A stretch of DNA of 64,000 nucleotides from Paracoccaceae bacterium. GTDB taxonomy: Bacteria > Pseudomonadota > Alphaproteobacteria > Rhodobacterales > Rhodobacteraceae. Shown here piece by piece: positions 1 to 8,598 of the stretch. Made by a program: the position numbers and the translations under genes. Numbering within the stretch: the first letter of the stretch is position 1; every line of letters starts with the position of its first letter. The DNA lies in contig WKFK01000015.1 of assembly GCA_014872815.1 (NCBI GenBank), positions 124,001-188,000 of the forward strand. The letters run 5' to 3'. A model generated the notes under the pieces. The model was not told the origin of the DNA. It did not search any database and saw only the letters and a program-made list of their open reading frames with translations.

Positions 1-312
1 AGCCTCCTGGATCCGAGCATGCAAAACCGACGGATTCTGGATGTGATATTCCGTGATCTTGGCGTCCTCCCCAATGTGGTGGCGGAAACCGGGGAGTTCA
101 CTGCATCCATGTTGATGGCGGCCAATGGCGTGGCCGCGACAGTGATCCCGGTTGGCTTGGCCAACTGTCTGGGGCACATGCCAAATACCGTTGCCCTGCC
201 GCTCACCTCCCCTGAGGAAGAGAAAAATGTGAGCCTGGTGTCGCCCCATCGCGATCCTGGCCTGTCCACGGTAGAGGCGCTGCGCCGGACGCTTGGGTTG
301 AGTAAATCATAA
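1..312 (+). CDS. LysR-family regulator, C-terminal part (truncated by window edge)
   Basis: The frame is open from base 1, so the true start and the DNA-binding helix-turn-helix lie upstream of the window. The visible 103 residues look like the end of a LysR substrate-binding domain: a stretch with ETGEFTASMLMAANGVAATVIP, the usual segment where an inducer-binding domain closes, then a short helical tail ending LRRTLGLSKS. The gene lies 85 bases before, and on the same strand as, the formate dehydrogenase genes. It may regulate them, but this is inferred from position only. Family assignment is reasonably sure from the motif pattern; the ligand is unknown. Confidence 0.6.
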   Translation, partial: SLLDPSMQNRRILDVIFRDLGVLPNVVAETGEFTASMLMAANGVAATVIPVGLANCLGHMPNTVALPLTSPEEEKNVSLVSPHRDPGLSTVEALRRTLGLSKS

Positions 313-397
313 TCAAAAATTATCGCAGCTTAAGCTCTGCCTGATTGATTATCACTTTGCGTGATGCCACCCTTACCCATCTGGCAGGGAGGTGACC

Positions 398-2089
398 ATG
401 GTACCGCTGGACGACTCCAAGGGAGTTTGGAAGAAAAAAGGCACGGGAAAATCGCGCCGTACGCCCAAAGGGCGACAGGTTGACGACGCCGCGCTGGCCG
501 AGATTCAGATGCTATTGGGAAAGTCGCCGCGTCGGCGTGACCTGCTGATCGAGTTTTTGCATCTTATTCAAGACGCTTACGGGCATTTGTCCGCCGCACA
601 CATCCGCGCTTTGGCGGAAGAGATGCGGGTTGGGCAGGCCGAGGTCTATGAGGTTGCCACCTTCTATGCCCATTTTGATGTGGTCTCCGAGGACGAGCCC
701 CCCCCCCCTGCCCTAACCATTCGAGTGTGTGATTCGCTGTCGTGCGAGTTGGCGGGTGCGGAACAACTGCATCAGGCGCTGAAAGACGGCATGGATCCGT
801 CCGAAGTGCGCGTGCTACGGGCACCTTGCATGGGGCGCTGTGATACGGCGCCGACACTAGAATTGGGCCACAATCACATTGACCACGCCACGGTGGAAAA
901 GGTTGAGACCGCGATTGCCGCAGACGACACCCATGCGCATATTCCGGATTATGAGGACCTAGCGGCCTATCAGACCGAAGGTGGCTATGCTGAGCTTGCC
1001 AGGCTGCGCCAGGGCGGTGATTGGGAAAAAGTGCAGGAGCAGGTGCTGGCCAGTGGCCTACGCGGGCTTGGCGGCGCGGGGTTCCCGTCTGGCAAGAAGT
1101 GGGGCTTTGTGCGCGCCAACGCGGGACCAAGGTTTCTCGCGGTGAACGGCGACGAAGGCGAGCCGGGCACCTTCAAGGACCGCTACTATCTGGAGCGCCG
1201 TCCGCATCTGTTCCTCGAAGGCATGTTGGTTGCAGCATGGGCGGTGGAAGCCGAGACCTGCTTTATCTATTTACGCGACGAATATCCGGCGGCTCGGCTA
1301 ATTCTCACACGAGAGGTTGCCAAGCTGGAAGCCGCAGGAATTGTGGCGCCGGGCTACATTGATCTGCGCCGCGGCGCGGGGGCCTATATCTGCGGCGAAG
1401 AAAGCGCGATGATCGAGTCGATCGAGGGCAAGCGCGGCTTACCCCGCCACCGCCCACCGTTTGTCGCCCAAGTAGGCATCTTCAACCAACCCACATTGGT
1501 GCACAACGTGGAGACGCTTTATTGGGTGGCGCGGATTGTGCGCGAAGGCGCGGAGACCTTGGCTTCGGTTGAGCTGAACGGCCGCAAAGGGCTGCGCAGC
1601 TATTCAGTGTCAGGTCGCGTCAAAGCACCCGGCGTATATGAGCTTCCTGCGGGGTCCACCATTTTGGATATAATCGCCGCCGCGGGAGGCATGCTCGACG
1701 GGCACACATTCAAGGCCTATCAGCCGGGTGGACCCTCCTCTGGCCTGCTGCCTGCTTCGGTAGCGGATGTGCCGTTGGACTTTGACACTTTGCAGCCGCT
1801 GGGCACCTTCATTGGCTCCGCCGCCGTCGTGGTACTTTCAGATCACGACAGCGCACGGGATGCGGCGCTCAACATGCTCAAGTTCTTTGAGGACGAGAGC
1901 TGTGGGCAATGTACGCCATGCCGTACGGGCTGTGAGAAAGCTGTTAAGCTGATGCAAGCGGACAGTTGGGATCAGCCCCTGCTCGAAGACCTGTGTCAAG
2001 TAATGAGCGACGCCAGCATCTGTGGCCTAGGACAGGCTGCGCCCAATCCAATCCGCCTTGTGATGAAGCATTTCAGCGAGGAGATTTAG
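398..2089 (+). CDS. fdsB: NAD-dependent formate dehydrogenase, fused gamma/beta subunit (FdsG-FdsB)
   Basis: This is the electron-output half of a soluble NAD-linked formate dehydrogenase: it takes electrons from the FdsA subunit and reduces NAD+. The N-terminal third is a NuoE/FdsG-like thioredoxin-fold [2Fe-2S] domain, with cysteines in VCDSLSC (near residue 111) and APCMGRCD (near 145). The remainder is NuoF/FdsB-like: FMN-binding [10 protein letters not shown] near 224, the NAD-site NGDEGEPG near 250, GAYICGEES, and the [4Fe-4S] motif [13 protein letters not shown] near 501. In many bacteria these are two separate genes. ATG at 398 is preferred over the GTG at 392 because the GTG lies inside the Shine-Dalgarno GGGAGGT (387-393). 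A run of eleven C residues lies inside the gene, at the domain linker. A VOC gene and fdsA follow. Confidence 0.92.
   Translation: MVPLDDSKGVWKKKGTGKSRRTPKGRQVDDAALAEIQMLLGKSPRRRDLLIEFLHLIQDAYGHLSAAHIRALAEEMRVGQAEVYEVATFYAHFDVVSEDEPPPPALTIRVCDSLSCELAGAEQLHQALKDGMDPSEVRVLRAPCMGRCDTAPTLELGHNHIDHATVEKVETAIAADDTHAHIPDYEDLAAYQTEGGYAELARLRQGGDWEKVQEQVLASGLRGLGGAGFPSGKKWGFVRANAGPRFLAVNGDEGEPGTFKDRYYLERRPHLFLEGMLVAAWAVEAETCFIYLRDEYPAARLILTREVAKLEAAGIVAPGYIDLRRGAGAYICGEESAMIESIEGKRGLPRHRPPFVAQVGIFNQPTLVHNVETLYWVARIVREGAETLASVELNGRKGLRSYSVSGRVKAPGVYELPAGSTILDIIAAAGGMLDGHTFKAYQPGGPSSGLLPASVADVPLDFDTLQPLGTFIGSAAVVVLSDHDSARDAALNMLKFFEDESCGQCTPCRTGCEKAVKLMQADSWDQPLLEDLCQVMSDASICGLGQAAPNPIRLVMKHFSEEI
698..708 (+). 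repeat. C11 homopolymer inside fdsGB
   Basis: Eleven consecutive C residues encode three whole Pro codons and part of a fourth (EPPPPA) between the start of the FdsG domain and its iron-sulfur motif. The reading frame is intact here. A tract of this length is a likely slippage site. Confidence 0.9.
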
Positions 2090-2090
2090 G

Positions 2091-2469
2091 ATGGCGAGCA
2101 TGGATTTGGGTGCATTTTCGGTGAGTTTGGCGGTCAAGGATTTGGCCGCGAGCAAAGCCTTCTATGAAAAACTTGGTTTTGAGATGATGGGGGCAGCCGG
2201 CCGAGAACTGGTGCATTCTGAAAAACGGAGACCATGTGATCGGGCTGTTTCAGGGCATGTTTGAGGACAACATCCTGACGTTCAATCCCGGCTGGGACCA
2301 AAGTGCGCAGAACACAGACTCCTTCACCGATGTGCGTGATGTGCAAAAACAACTCAAAGCCCATGGGCTAGAATTGATGAGCGAGGCAGATGAGGCCTCT
2401 GACGGGCCTGCGAGCCTGATGCTGCAAGATCCGGATGGCAACACCATCCTGATTGACCAACACCGATAA
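2091..2469 (+). pseudogene. VOC (glyoxalase/bleomycin-resistance fold) protein, frameshifted
   Basis: The gene begins one base after the fdsGB stop with [18 protein letters not shown], a typical VOC beta strand, and continues [16 protein letters not shown]. The frame is then lost and runs to an early stop near 2280. In the +1 frame the protein resumes as [19 protein letters not shown] and runs through FNPGWDQ and LQDPDGNTILIDQH to TAA at 2467. Removing a single G from the G5 run at 2189-2193 restores one reading frame of about 126 residues with no other change. The end motif PDGN is the usual metal-site strand of VOC proteins. The substrate is unknown. Its place between fdsGB and fdsA suggests co-transcription. 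The shift could be a real mutation or a sequencing error in a homopolymer. Confidence 0.85.
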
Positions 2470-2483
2470 AGAGCGAGGTCGCC

Positions 2484-5267
2484 ATGCTTGACGCCAGCCA
2501 GACCAACACTGTGACCTTTTCCCTTGATGGAAAGGACGTGACCGTACCCGAAGGCACGAGCATTTGGGATGCAGCCAACGGGCAGGGGTTTGTGATCCCG
2601 CATCTGTGCCATAAACCGGCCAAAAGCTATCGCCCGGATGGCAATTGCCGCGCCTGCGTGGTGGAGGTGGAAGGAGAGCGCACCCTGGCAGCTTCCTGCA
2701 TTCGCCCCGTCACTGAGGGCATGGTTGTGCACACCCAGTCCGAGCGTGCGGTGAAAGCGCGGGAGATGGTGATCGAACTTTTGGCCGCTGATCAGCCCGA
2801 AGTGAAGCACGACGCCAGCAGCCATTTTGCCGACATCGCGACCCAAGTTGGGGTGGAACAGTCTCGATTCCCGGCCAAAGCGGCAGAGTCTGTGCCGCTG
2901 TTGGATGCGTCCCACGTGGCGATGAGCGTCAACCTGGACGCCTGCATCCACTGTAACCTCTGTGTACGGGCCTGCCGCGAGGTGCAGGTCAACGATGTGA
3001 TCGGCATGAGCGGACGCGGGGCTGAGGCCAAGATTGTGTTTGATCAGGACGACGCCATGGGGGCTTCCTCCTGTGTCGCCTGTGGCGAATGTGTGCAGGC
3101 CTGCCCCACCGGCGCGTTGATGCCAGCGGCTGTTTTGGACGAGACCGGCGCAGGCGACAGCGCGGATTATGACCGCGAAGTCAAAAGCGTCTGCCCCTAT
3201 TGTGGTGTGGGCTGTCAGATCAGCTTCAAGGTCAAAGACGACAAGATCAAATATGTCGAGGGCATTGACGGGCCAGCCAATGAAAACCGGCTCTGCGTGA
3301 AAGGCCGCTTTGGCTTTGACTACATCGAACACCCGCACCGTTTAACCAAACCGTTGATCCGCCGCGAGGATGCGCCAGCTAAGGGTTTGAACGTCGATCC
3401 GGGCAATTTGCTCACGCACTTCCGCGAAGCGACATGGGATGAGGCGCTGGATGCCGCGGCCGGTGGATTGGCCAAGCTGCGGGCCGAAAAAGGCACCAAC
3501 GTTGCTGGATTCGGCTCTGCAAAGTGTTCCAATGAAGAGGCGTATCTGTTCCAAAAACTGATCCGTCAGGGCTTTGGCCACAACAACGTGGACCACTGCA
3601 CCCGGCTGTGCCACGCGTCGTCGGTGTCTGCGCTGTTGGAAAACGTCGGCTCCGGCGCGGTGACCGCGACGTTTAACGAAATCGAAAACGCCGATGTGGC
3701 GATTGCGATTGGCTGTAATCCGATCGAAAACCACCCAGTGGCGGCGACCTATTTCAAACAGTTCGCCAAACGGGGCGGCAAGCTGATTGTCTGTGACCCA
3801 CGGGGTGTGGGCCTTGGCAAACATGCCTCTCACAAGCTGCAGTTTAAGCCTGGTGCGGATGTCTCCATGCTGAACGCAATCATGCATGTGATCGTCGAAG
3901 AAGAGCTTTATGACGCGGACTACATCGCGCAGTTCACCGAGAACTGGGACGAGATGAAAGCGCATCTGAAGGACTTCAGCCCAGAAGCAATGGAGCCGAT
4001 TTGCGGTATTGATCCAGAACTGCTGCGAGACGCGGCGCGGACCTTTGCCAAAGGCAAAGCGGGCATGATTTTCTGGGGCATGGGTGTGTCTCAGCACATT
4101 CACGGCACCGACAATGCGCGTTGCCTGATTTCCTTGGCGCTGATGACCGGCAATGTTGGCAAACCGGGTGCAGGTCTGCACCCGCTGCGCGGGCAGAATA
4201 ACGTGCAAGGCGCGTCTGATGCCGGTCTGATCCCGATGTTCCTGCCAGATTATCAGTCGGTCATGGACGACGGTGTGCGCTCTGCCTTCACCAAGGTCTG
4301 GGACAGCGAAGATTTCTCCGCGCAGAAGGGTCTCACGGTGGTGGAGATCATGCATGCGATCCATGATGGCGACATCAAAGGCATGTATATTCTGGGTGAA
4401 AACCCAGCGATGTCGGACCCGGATGTGGATCACGCCCGCGCCGCGCTGGCGATGCTGGATCATCTGGTGGTGCAGGATATTTTCCTCACAGAAACAGCGA
4501 ACTACGCCGATGTGATCCTACCCTCAAGCGCGTGGTACGAGAAGTCCGGGACGGTGACCAACACCAACCGTCAGGTGCAGATGGGCCGACCTGTAACGCC
4601 ACCTCCGGGTGATGCCAAAGAAGACTGGTGGATCGAGGTGGAGCTGGCCAAACGGCTGGGTCTAAACTGGGACTACGGCCACCCTAAGGAGGTGTTTGCC
4701 GAGATGAAGCTCAACATGGGCTCGCTCAACAACATCACTTGGGAGCGTCTGGAAGGAGAGGCGGTGACCTACCCGTCGCTGTCACCCGAAGACCCCGGAC
4801 AGGCAATTGTGTTTGGCGATGGCTTCCCACGCGAAAACAAACGTGCGCGGTTCACCCCGGCGTCAGTGATTGCGCCGGATGACAAGCAAAACGAAGACTA
4901 TCCGATGGTGCTGATCACCGGGCGGCAGTTGGAGCATTGGCACACAGGGTCTATGACCCGCCGCGCCAGCACGTTGGATGCGCTGGAGCCTGAAGCGAAC
5001 TGTTCGCTACACCCGTCGACCCTGCGCAAGCTCGGGGTTGAGGCCGGGGAATACGTGGCGTTGACCACGCGGCGCGGCTCCGTGATTGTCATGGCGCGGG
5101 CGGATCGGGCGGTAGCGCCGGACAACGTGTTCCTGCCCTTTGCCTATGTCGAGGCGGCGGCGAATATTCTGACGAACGCAGCGCTGGACCCGTATGGAAA
5201 AATCCCGGAGTTCAAGTTCTCTGCGGTGAAGGTGGAGAAGGCAGAGACCCCGGTGGCGGCGGAATAG
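2484..5267 (+). CDS. fdsA: NAD-dependent formate dehydrogenase, molybdenum/tungsten catalytic subunit (FdsA)
   Basis: FdsA oxidises formate to CO2 at a bis-molybdopterin-guanine-dinucleotide centre and passes electrons through iron-sulfur clusters to the FdsGB protein. Of its 927 residues, the first ~80 form a plant-type [2Fe-2S] domain (HLCHKP, GNCRACVVE). A pair of [4Fe-4S] motifs follows (CIHCNLCVRAC, CVACGECVQACPTG), then CPYCGVGC near residue 238 at the start of the molybdopterin domain. The metal ligand is cysteine, not selenocysteine: Cys376-His377 within RLCHASS. The C-terminal MopB domain begins around ITGRQLEHWHTGSMTRR. The maturation genes fdsC and fdsD are not next to it here. A strong terminator follows 20 bases after the stop. 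ATG at 2484 has a GAGCGAGGTC leader. Confidence 0.95.
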   Translation: MLDASQTNTVTFSLDGKDVTVPEGTSIWDAANGQGFVIPHLCHKPAKSYRPDGNCRACVVEVEGERTLAASCIRPVTEGMVVHTQSERAVKAREMVIELLAADQPEVKHDASSHFADIATQVGVEQSRFPAKAAESVPLLDASHVAMSVNLDACIHCNLCVRACREVQVNDVIGMSGRGAEAKIVFDQDDAMGASSCVACGECVQACPTGALMPAAVLDETGAGDSADYDREVKSVCPYCGVGCQISFKVKDDKIKYVEGIDGPANENRLCVKGRFGFDYIEHPHRLTKPLIRREDAPAKGLNVDPGNLLTHFREATWDEALDAAAGGLAKLRAEKGTNVAGFGSAKCSNEEAYLFQKLIRQGFGHNNVDHCTRLCHASSVSALLENVGSGAVTATFNEIENADVAIAIGCNPIENHPVAATYFKQFAKRGGKLIVCDPRGVGLGKHASHKLQFKPGADVSMLNAIMHVIVEEELYDADYIAQFTENWDEMKAHLKDFSPEAMEPICGIDPELLRDAARTFAKGKAGMIFWGMGVSQHIHGTDNARCLISLALMTGNVGKPGAGLHPLRGQNNVQGASDAGLIPMFLPDYQSVMDDGVRSAFTKVWDSEDFSAQKGLTVVEIMHAIHDGDIKGMYILGENPAMSDPDVDHARAALAMLDHLVVQDIFLTETANYADVILPSSAWYEKSGTVTNTNRQVQMGRPVTPPPGDAKEDWWIEVELAKRLGLNWDYGHPKEVFAEMKLNMGSLNNITWERLEGEAVTYPSLSPEDPGQAIVFGDGFPRENKRARFTPASVIAPDDKQNEDYPMVLITGRQLEHWHTGSMTRRASTLDALEPEANCSLHPSTLRKLGVEAGEYVALTTRRGSVIVMARADRAVAPDNVFLPFAYVEAAANILTNAALDPYGKIPEFKFSAVKVEKAETPVAAE

Positions 5268-5286
5268 AGATTGATATTTGTGCAGT

Positions 5287-5321
5287 AAGGCCGCGCTCCA
5301 GATCGGAAGCGCGGCCTTTTT
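5287..5321. terminator. Intrinsic terminator between fdsA and the convergent GST gene
   Basis: The stem GGCCGCGCTCC / GGAAGCGCGGCC with loop AGATC is followed by TTTTT on the plus strand. It ends two bases before the stop of the opposing gene and may serve both directions. Confidence 0.85.
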
Positions 5322-5322
5322 G

Positions 5323-5937
5323 TCAGTCGCTTGGCACAGTGGCCAGCATGCTTTCGCGTTTGGAAAACTCTGAATACCAGCCTGCCAGACCATCCCGGCT
5401 TTGGCGCCAGTTGCGGTCGTCATGGCGGAAATCCAGATAGCCCAGCGCGCAGCCAACAGCGATTTGCCCCAAGTCGAGCGGTCCAAACAGGTGGCTCATC
5501 CAGCGCTCATTGAGGGCGTCCAGTGCGCCTTCCACTTTGCCCCATTGCGCGGTGAGCCAGTCGTCAAAGACAATTTCTTCCGGGCGCAGGCGTTTTTCGT
5601 AGACCATCAGGACGGCGGCTTCGAGAATGCCATCTGCGGTGGCCTCTAAAGTCAACACATCCCAAAGGCGGTCTTCAGGGTAAAGGTCCGCCCCCGAGCG
5701 GGCCACCAGATAACGACAAATCACGCGGCTGTCGTAAATCGCCGGGCCATCCGGGCGCACCAGTGCGGGGATTTTGCCCAACGGGTTGGCGGCGGCGGCT
5801 TCGTCAGCCGTGCTGAGCGCAGTGGTATGCACGCGGGTGAGGTCGACGTCATCGGTTTGGCTGGTCTCTGCCAGGGTCACACGCACTTTGCGCACGAAGG
5901 GGGAGGCCGGGGAATGGATCAGCTGCAATTTGGACAT
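5323..5937 (-). CDS. Glutathione S-transferase family protein
   Basis: This 204-residue protein has the normal GST size and two-domain layout. The N-terminal thioredoxin-like domain starts LQLIHSPASPFVRKVRVTLAE, with Ser rather than Tyr at the usual activating position. The glutathione-binding strand is LGKIPALVRPDGPAIYDSRVI, in which the cis-Pro and the acidic-Ser pair are conserved. The C-terminal helical domain contains DRLWDVLTLEATADGILEAAV. The substrate is unknown. It is the last gene of a minus-strand series that includes another GST and a PaiB-like protein. Confidence 0.85.
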   Translation of the reverse strand: MSKLQLIHSPASPFVRKVRVTLAETSQTDDVDLTRVHTTALSTADEAAAANPLGKIPALVRPDGPAIYDSRVICRYLVARSGADLYPEDRLWDVLTLEATADGILEAAVLMVYEKRLRPEEIVFDDWLTAQWGKVEGALDALNERWMSHLFGPLDLGQIAVGCALGYLDFRHDDRNWRQSRDGLAGWYSEFSKRESMLATVPSD

Positions 5938-5942
5938 ATCAA

Positions 5943-6581
5943 TTACTCCGTATCGGGGTCGGCAAAAGGGGACTGCATCAAGGCGGCGATTTCGCGGGCT
6001 TCGCTGCCAAAGCCGTAGGCGGCCATTTGATCGGCCGCCGCGTGGCGCACGTCGGTTGGTTTGTTCTGCCCAAGTTTCCAGGTGCCCTGCACATCCTCAA
6101 TTGTGAGGCGATAGGGCACAATCATACGCACCATGCGCTCAAAGCTATCGCCACTCATCTTGGCACGGGTCCAAGGCGGTTTAGGAAGCAGATTGGCTTC
6201 AAAATGCGCGGACAGACGATCCAAGAGATCGGGCAAGTTGTCCTGTGGCAGCGGGGACAGCTGGCCGGTGAGGTGTACGGCGACATAGTTCCAGGTCGGG
6301 ACCTGATCGTCTGCGTTATACCAATCCGGGGAGACATAGCTGTCCGGCCCATTCACCACCAATCGCGCTGGGGCGGCGTCTTTAACGGCGCGGGCCATGG
6401 GATTGGAGCGCACGAGGTGCAGATCTGCGGTTTTGCCGTCTTCAGACAGCAGAAACGGCACGTGGCTCACCATCGGGGCGGCATCGGTTACGGAGATTGC
6501 GAGCATGCCAAAGCCGCGCTCCTTGGCAAATGCCAAGTTTTTGTCCTCTGCGGTGCCGCGGAATGCCGGATTGGGATGCAT
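5943..6581 (-). CDS. FMN-binding PaiB-family protein
   Basis: About 212 residues match the PaiB (FMN-binding, 'negative transcriptional regulator') family: start MHPNPAFRGTAED, then ISVTDAAPMVSHVPFLL, HLVRSNPMARAV, the typical YVSPDWY and VPTWNYVAVHLTG, and a C-terminal helix with the WKLGQNKP motif. PaiB proteins have a split-barrel flavin fold. Their regulatory role was shown in Bacillus; here the function is unproven. The ATG at 6581 is preferred over the ATG at 6593 because an AGG lies six bases in front of it. The gene ends five bases before the GST start downstream. Confidence 0.82.
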   Translation of the reverse strand: MHPNPAFRGTAEDKNLAFAKERGFGMLAISVTDAAPMVSHVPFLLSEDGKTADLHLVRSNPMARAVKDAAPARLVVNGPDSYVSPDWYNADDQVPTWNYVAVHLTGQLSPLPQDNLPDLLDRLSAHFEANLLPKPPWTRAKMSGDSFERMVRMIVPYRLTIEDVQGTWKLGQNKPTDVRHAAADQMAAYGFGSEAREIAALMQSPFADPDTE

Positions 6582-6623
6582 GATGCGCCTCATCTCTGAT
6601 TTGGCGCGATCGTGCAGGGGCGA

Positions 6624-7280
6624 TTACGGATTGGCAACCGCTATTGCACGTTCAAAGCGCAGCGGTGCATCTCCGTCGCGCCACATCGGCAATTTGGGCA
6701 TGATTGCAGCGAAACGCTCGGACCCGATAAAGGCCTCCAGCCAATTGGATAGGCTGCGCCCCGTGTCCGCGTCAAAGCGGTTTTTGTTGATGAACGCGAA
6801 CTGGCGCACAAAAGGCAGAATCGCCATGTCGGCCAAGCTGGGCATGTCGCCAAAGAGCCAGGGGTTGTCACCGATCTGTTGATCCAATTTGGACAGAAAC
6901 GCCATGGCGTTGGCCCGCGACTCTTCCGGGTCCAGTTCCGGGTAGCGAGTGTGGTATTTGGTGTGATCCAGCGCGGCCTTAAAAGGGCCATCCGCCTGGG
7001 CAATTAGCTCATGGCCCAGGTCCGGCATATCCAGCCAGCCTTCCGGGTCGTTTTGCTGCAACGCCCAGATCATCACGTCGAGGCTTTCGTCAATCACTAG
7101 ATCGCCCGCCTTCAAACAGGGCACCGTGCCACTTGGCGAGGTCTCCAGAAACGCAGGTGCCTTGTCTCTTAACAAAATCTCACGCAGCTCCACCGCCACA
7201 CCGGAGGCCGCGACTGCCAAACGGGCGCGCATCGCATAAGGGCAGCGACGGAAGGAATAGAGAACGGGCAATTCAGTCAT
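6624..7280 (-). CDS. Glutathione S-transferase / glutaredoxin-like protein
   Basis: From ATG at 7280 (MTELPVLYSFRRCPYAMRAR) the protein has 218 residues. It begins with a thioredoxin-fold domain carrying CPYA, a single-cysteine glutaredoxin-like motif, and SPSGTVPCLKAGDLVIDESLD, the glutathione gamma-glutamyl site. A helical domain with NPWLFGDMPSLADMAILPFVRQFA follows. The frame stays open upstream to 7367, but that would overlap mtaB and read through a GC-rich repeat. The Shine-Dalgarno-like GAAAGAG lies in the edge of that repeat. The substrate is unknown. Confidence 0.85.
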   Translation of the reverse strand: MTELPVLYSFRRCPYAMRARLAVAASGVAVELREILLRDKAPAFLETSPSGTVPCLKAGDLVIDESLDVMIWALQQNDPEGWLDMPDLGHELIAQADGPFKAALDHTKYHTRYPELDPEESRANAMAFLSKLDQQIGDNPWLFGDMPSLADMAILPFVRQFAFINKNRFDADTGRSLSNWLEAFIGSERFAAIMPKLPMWRDGDAPLRFERAIAVANP

Positions 7281-7296
7281 CTTGTTTTCTCTTTCC

Positions 7297-7331
7297 AGAA
7301 ATATCTCGGGGGTTTGGGGGCTGGCCCCCAA
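7297..7331 (-). repeat. GC-rich palindrome plus GATATTT element, copy 1
   Basis: On the minus strand this reads GGGGGCCAGCCCCC, AAA, CCCCCGAGATATTT, then a GGAAAGAGAAA tail at 7284-7296. A closely similar string occurs at 55856-55919. It lies in the 55-base gap between the mtaB stop and the GST start, and its purine-rich tail provides the ribosome-binding site of the GST gene. Confidence 0.6.
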
Positions 7332-7335
7332 GCGC

Positions 7336-8598
7336 TTAGGCGACCAGCTGTTGCCCCCGCACATCAAGGATCGGCGCGGTCACGATCGCCCCTTCCCTTT
7401 GCGGGGTGTCAAACGTGACTTCGGTGAACTGTTCCGTGCGGCCCATATTGGGGTTTTCCATCAGGATGTGATGGGTTTTGCCCAACTGCGCCGCAAGGTG
7501 TTTCTCCACCTGTGCTGCCCCGGCTTCGCGCAATTGCGCCGCGCGGGCCTTGATGACGTTGCCATTCACCTGGCTGGGGATTTTGGCCGCCGGGGTGCCT
7601 TCGCGCTTGGAATAGGGGAAGACATGCAGCCACGTGAGGTCACAGTCCTGCACCAGCTTCAAAGAGTTCTCAAAATGCGCGTCGGTTTCGGTTGGAAAAC
7701 CGGCAATGATGTCCGCGCCAAAGGTCATCTCAGGACGCAGCTTTTTGGCATCTTCGCAGAACCGGATGGCATCGTCTCGCAGGTGACGACGTGCCATGCG
7801 CTTGAGGATCAGGTCATCGCCATGCTGCAGGCTCAGATGCAGATGCGGCATCAGGCGCGGCTCGGTGGCGATGGCAAGCATCAGGTTTTCATCCACCTCA
7901 ATGCTGTCAATCGAGCTGATCCGCAGGCGCGGCAGGTCCGGCACCAGCTTCAGGATGCGCATCACCAGATCGCCCAACTTCGGTTGCATCGGCTGATCCG
8001 CGCCCCAGCTGGTGAGGTCCACACCGGTCAGCACAACTTCATTGAAGCCTTTGTCCACCAGACGTTTGATTTGATCGACCACCACACCGGCCGGCACCGA
8101 TCGGGAATTGCCGCGGCCATAGGGAATGATGCAGAAGGTGCAGCGGTGGTCACATCCGTTTTGCACCTGCACATAAGCGCGCGAGCGGGTGCCAAAGCCA
8201 TCGATCAGGTGCCCGGCGGTCTCCGTCACCGACATAATGTCGTCGACCCGCACCTTTTCGGTCTCACCAATGAAATCGGCGGCCATGCCCTGCCAGGTGG
8301 CGGGGTTCATTTTTTCGGTGTTGCCAATGACCTTGTCGACTTCGCCCATGGCGGCGAAGGTTTCTGGCTCAACCTGCGCGGCACAGCCGGTGACAATGAT
8401 CTGCGCGTCCGGGTTGTCGCGGCGCAGGCGGCGGATTTCCTGACGCGATTTGCGCACAGCCTCCGCGGTTACCGCACAGGTGTTCACGATCACGGCGTTT
8501 TCCAGACCGGCGGACTGCGCCATGTCCTTCATCGCCTCTGATTCATAAGAGTTCAATCGACAACCCAATGTCGCGAACTTTGGCGGATTGACAGTCAT
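7336..8598 (-). CDS. mtaB: tRNA t6A37 methylthiotransferase MtaB
   Basis: MtaB adds a methylthio group to N6-threonylcarbamoyladenosine 37 of tRNA (ms2t6A), using radical SAM chemistry and two [4Fe-4S] clusters. The N-terminal UPF0004 domain has its three cysteines in FATLGCRLN, VNTCAVT and TGCAAQ. The radical SAM motif CDHRCTFC lies near residue 147, in VQVQNGCDHRCTFCIIPYGR. GFPTETDAHF and LHVFPYSKREGTPAA follow. The short C-terminal region matches the TRAM-type end of this subfamily. It overlaps the dapF stop by four bases, so the two are translationally coupled. Length (420 aa) is normal. Confidence 0.93.
   Translation of the reverse strand: MTVNPPKFATLGCRLNSYESEAMKDMAQSAGLENAVIVNTCAVTAEAVRKSRQEIRRLRRDNPDAQIIVTGCAAQVEPETFAAMGEVDKVIGNTEKMNPATWQGMAADFIGETEKVRVDDIMSVTETAGHLIDGFGTRSRAYVQVQNGCDHRCTFCIIPYGRGNSRSVPAGVVVDQIKRLVDKGFNEVVLTGVDLTSWGADQPMQPKLGDLVMRILKLVPDLPRLRISSIDSIEVDENLMLAIATEPRLMPHLHLSLQHGDDLILKRMARRHLRDDAIRFCEDAKKLRPEMTFGADIIAGFPTETDAHFENSLKLVQDCDLTWLHVFPYSKREGTPAAKIPSQVNGNVIKARAAQLREAGAAQVEKHLAAQLGKTHHILMENPNMGRTEQFTEVTFDTPQREGAIVTAPILDVRGQQLVA

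Noticed and set aside
2250-4463. Long minus-strand open frames opposite fdsA
   Set aside because: They are shadows of a high-GC coding region: low-complexity, His/Arg-rich translations, no domain, and fdsA is certain on the other strand.
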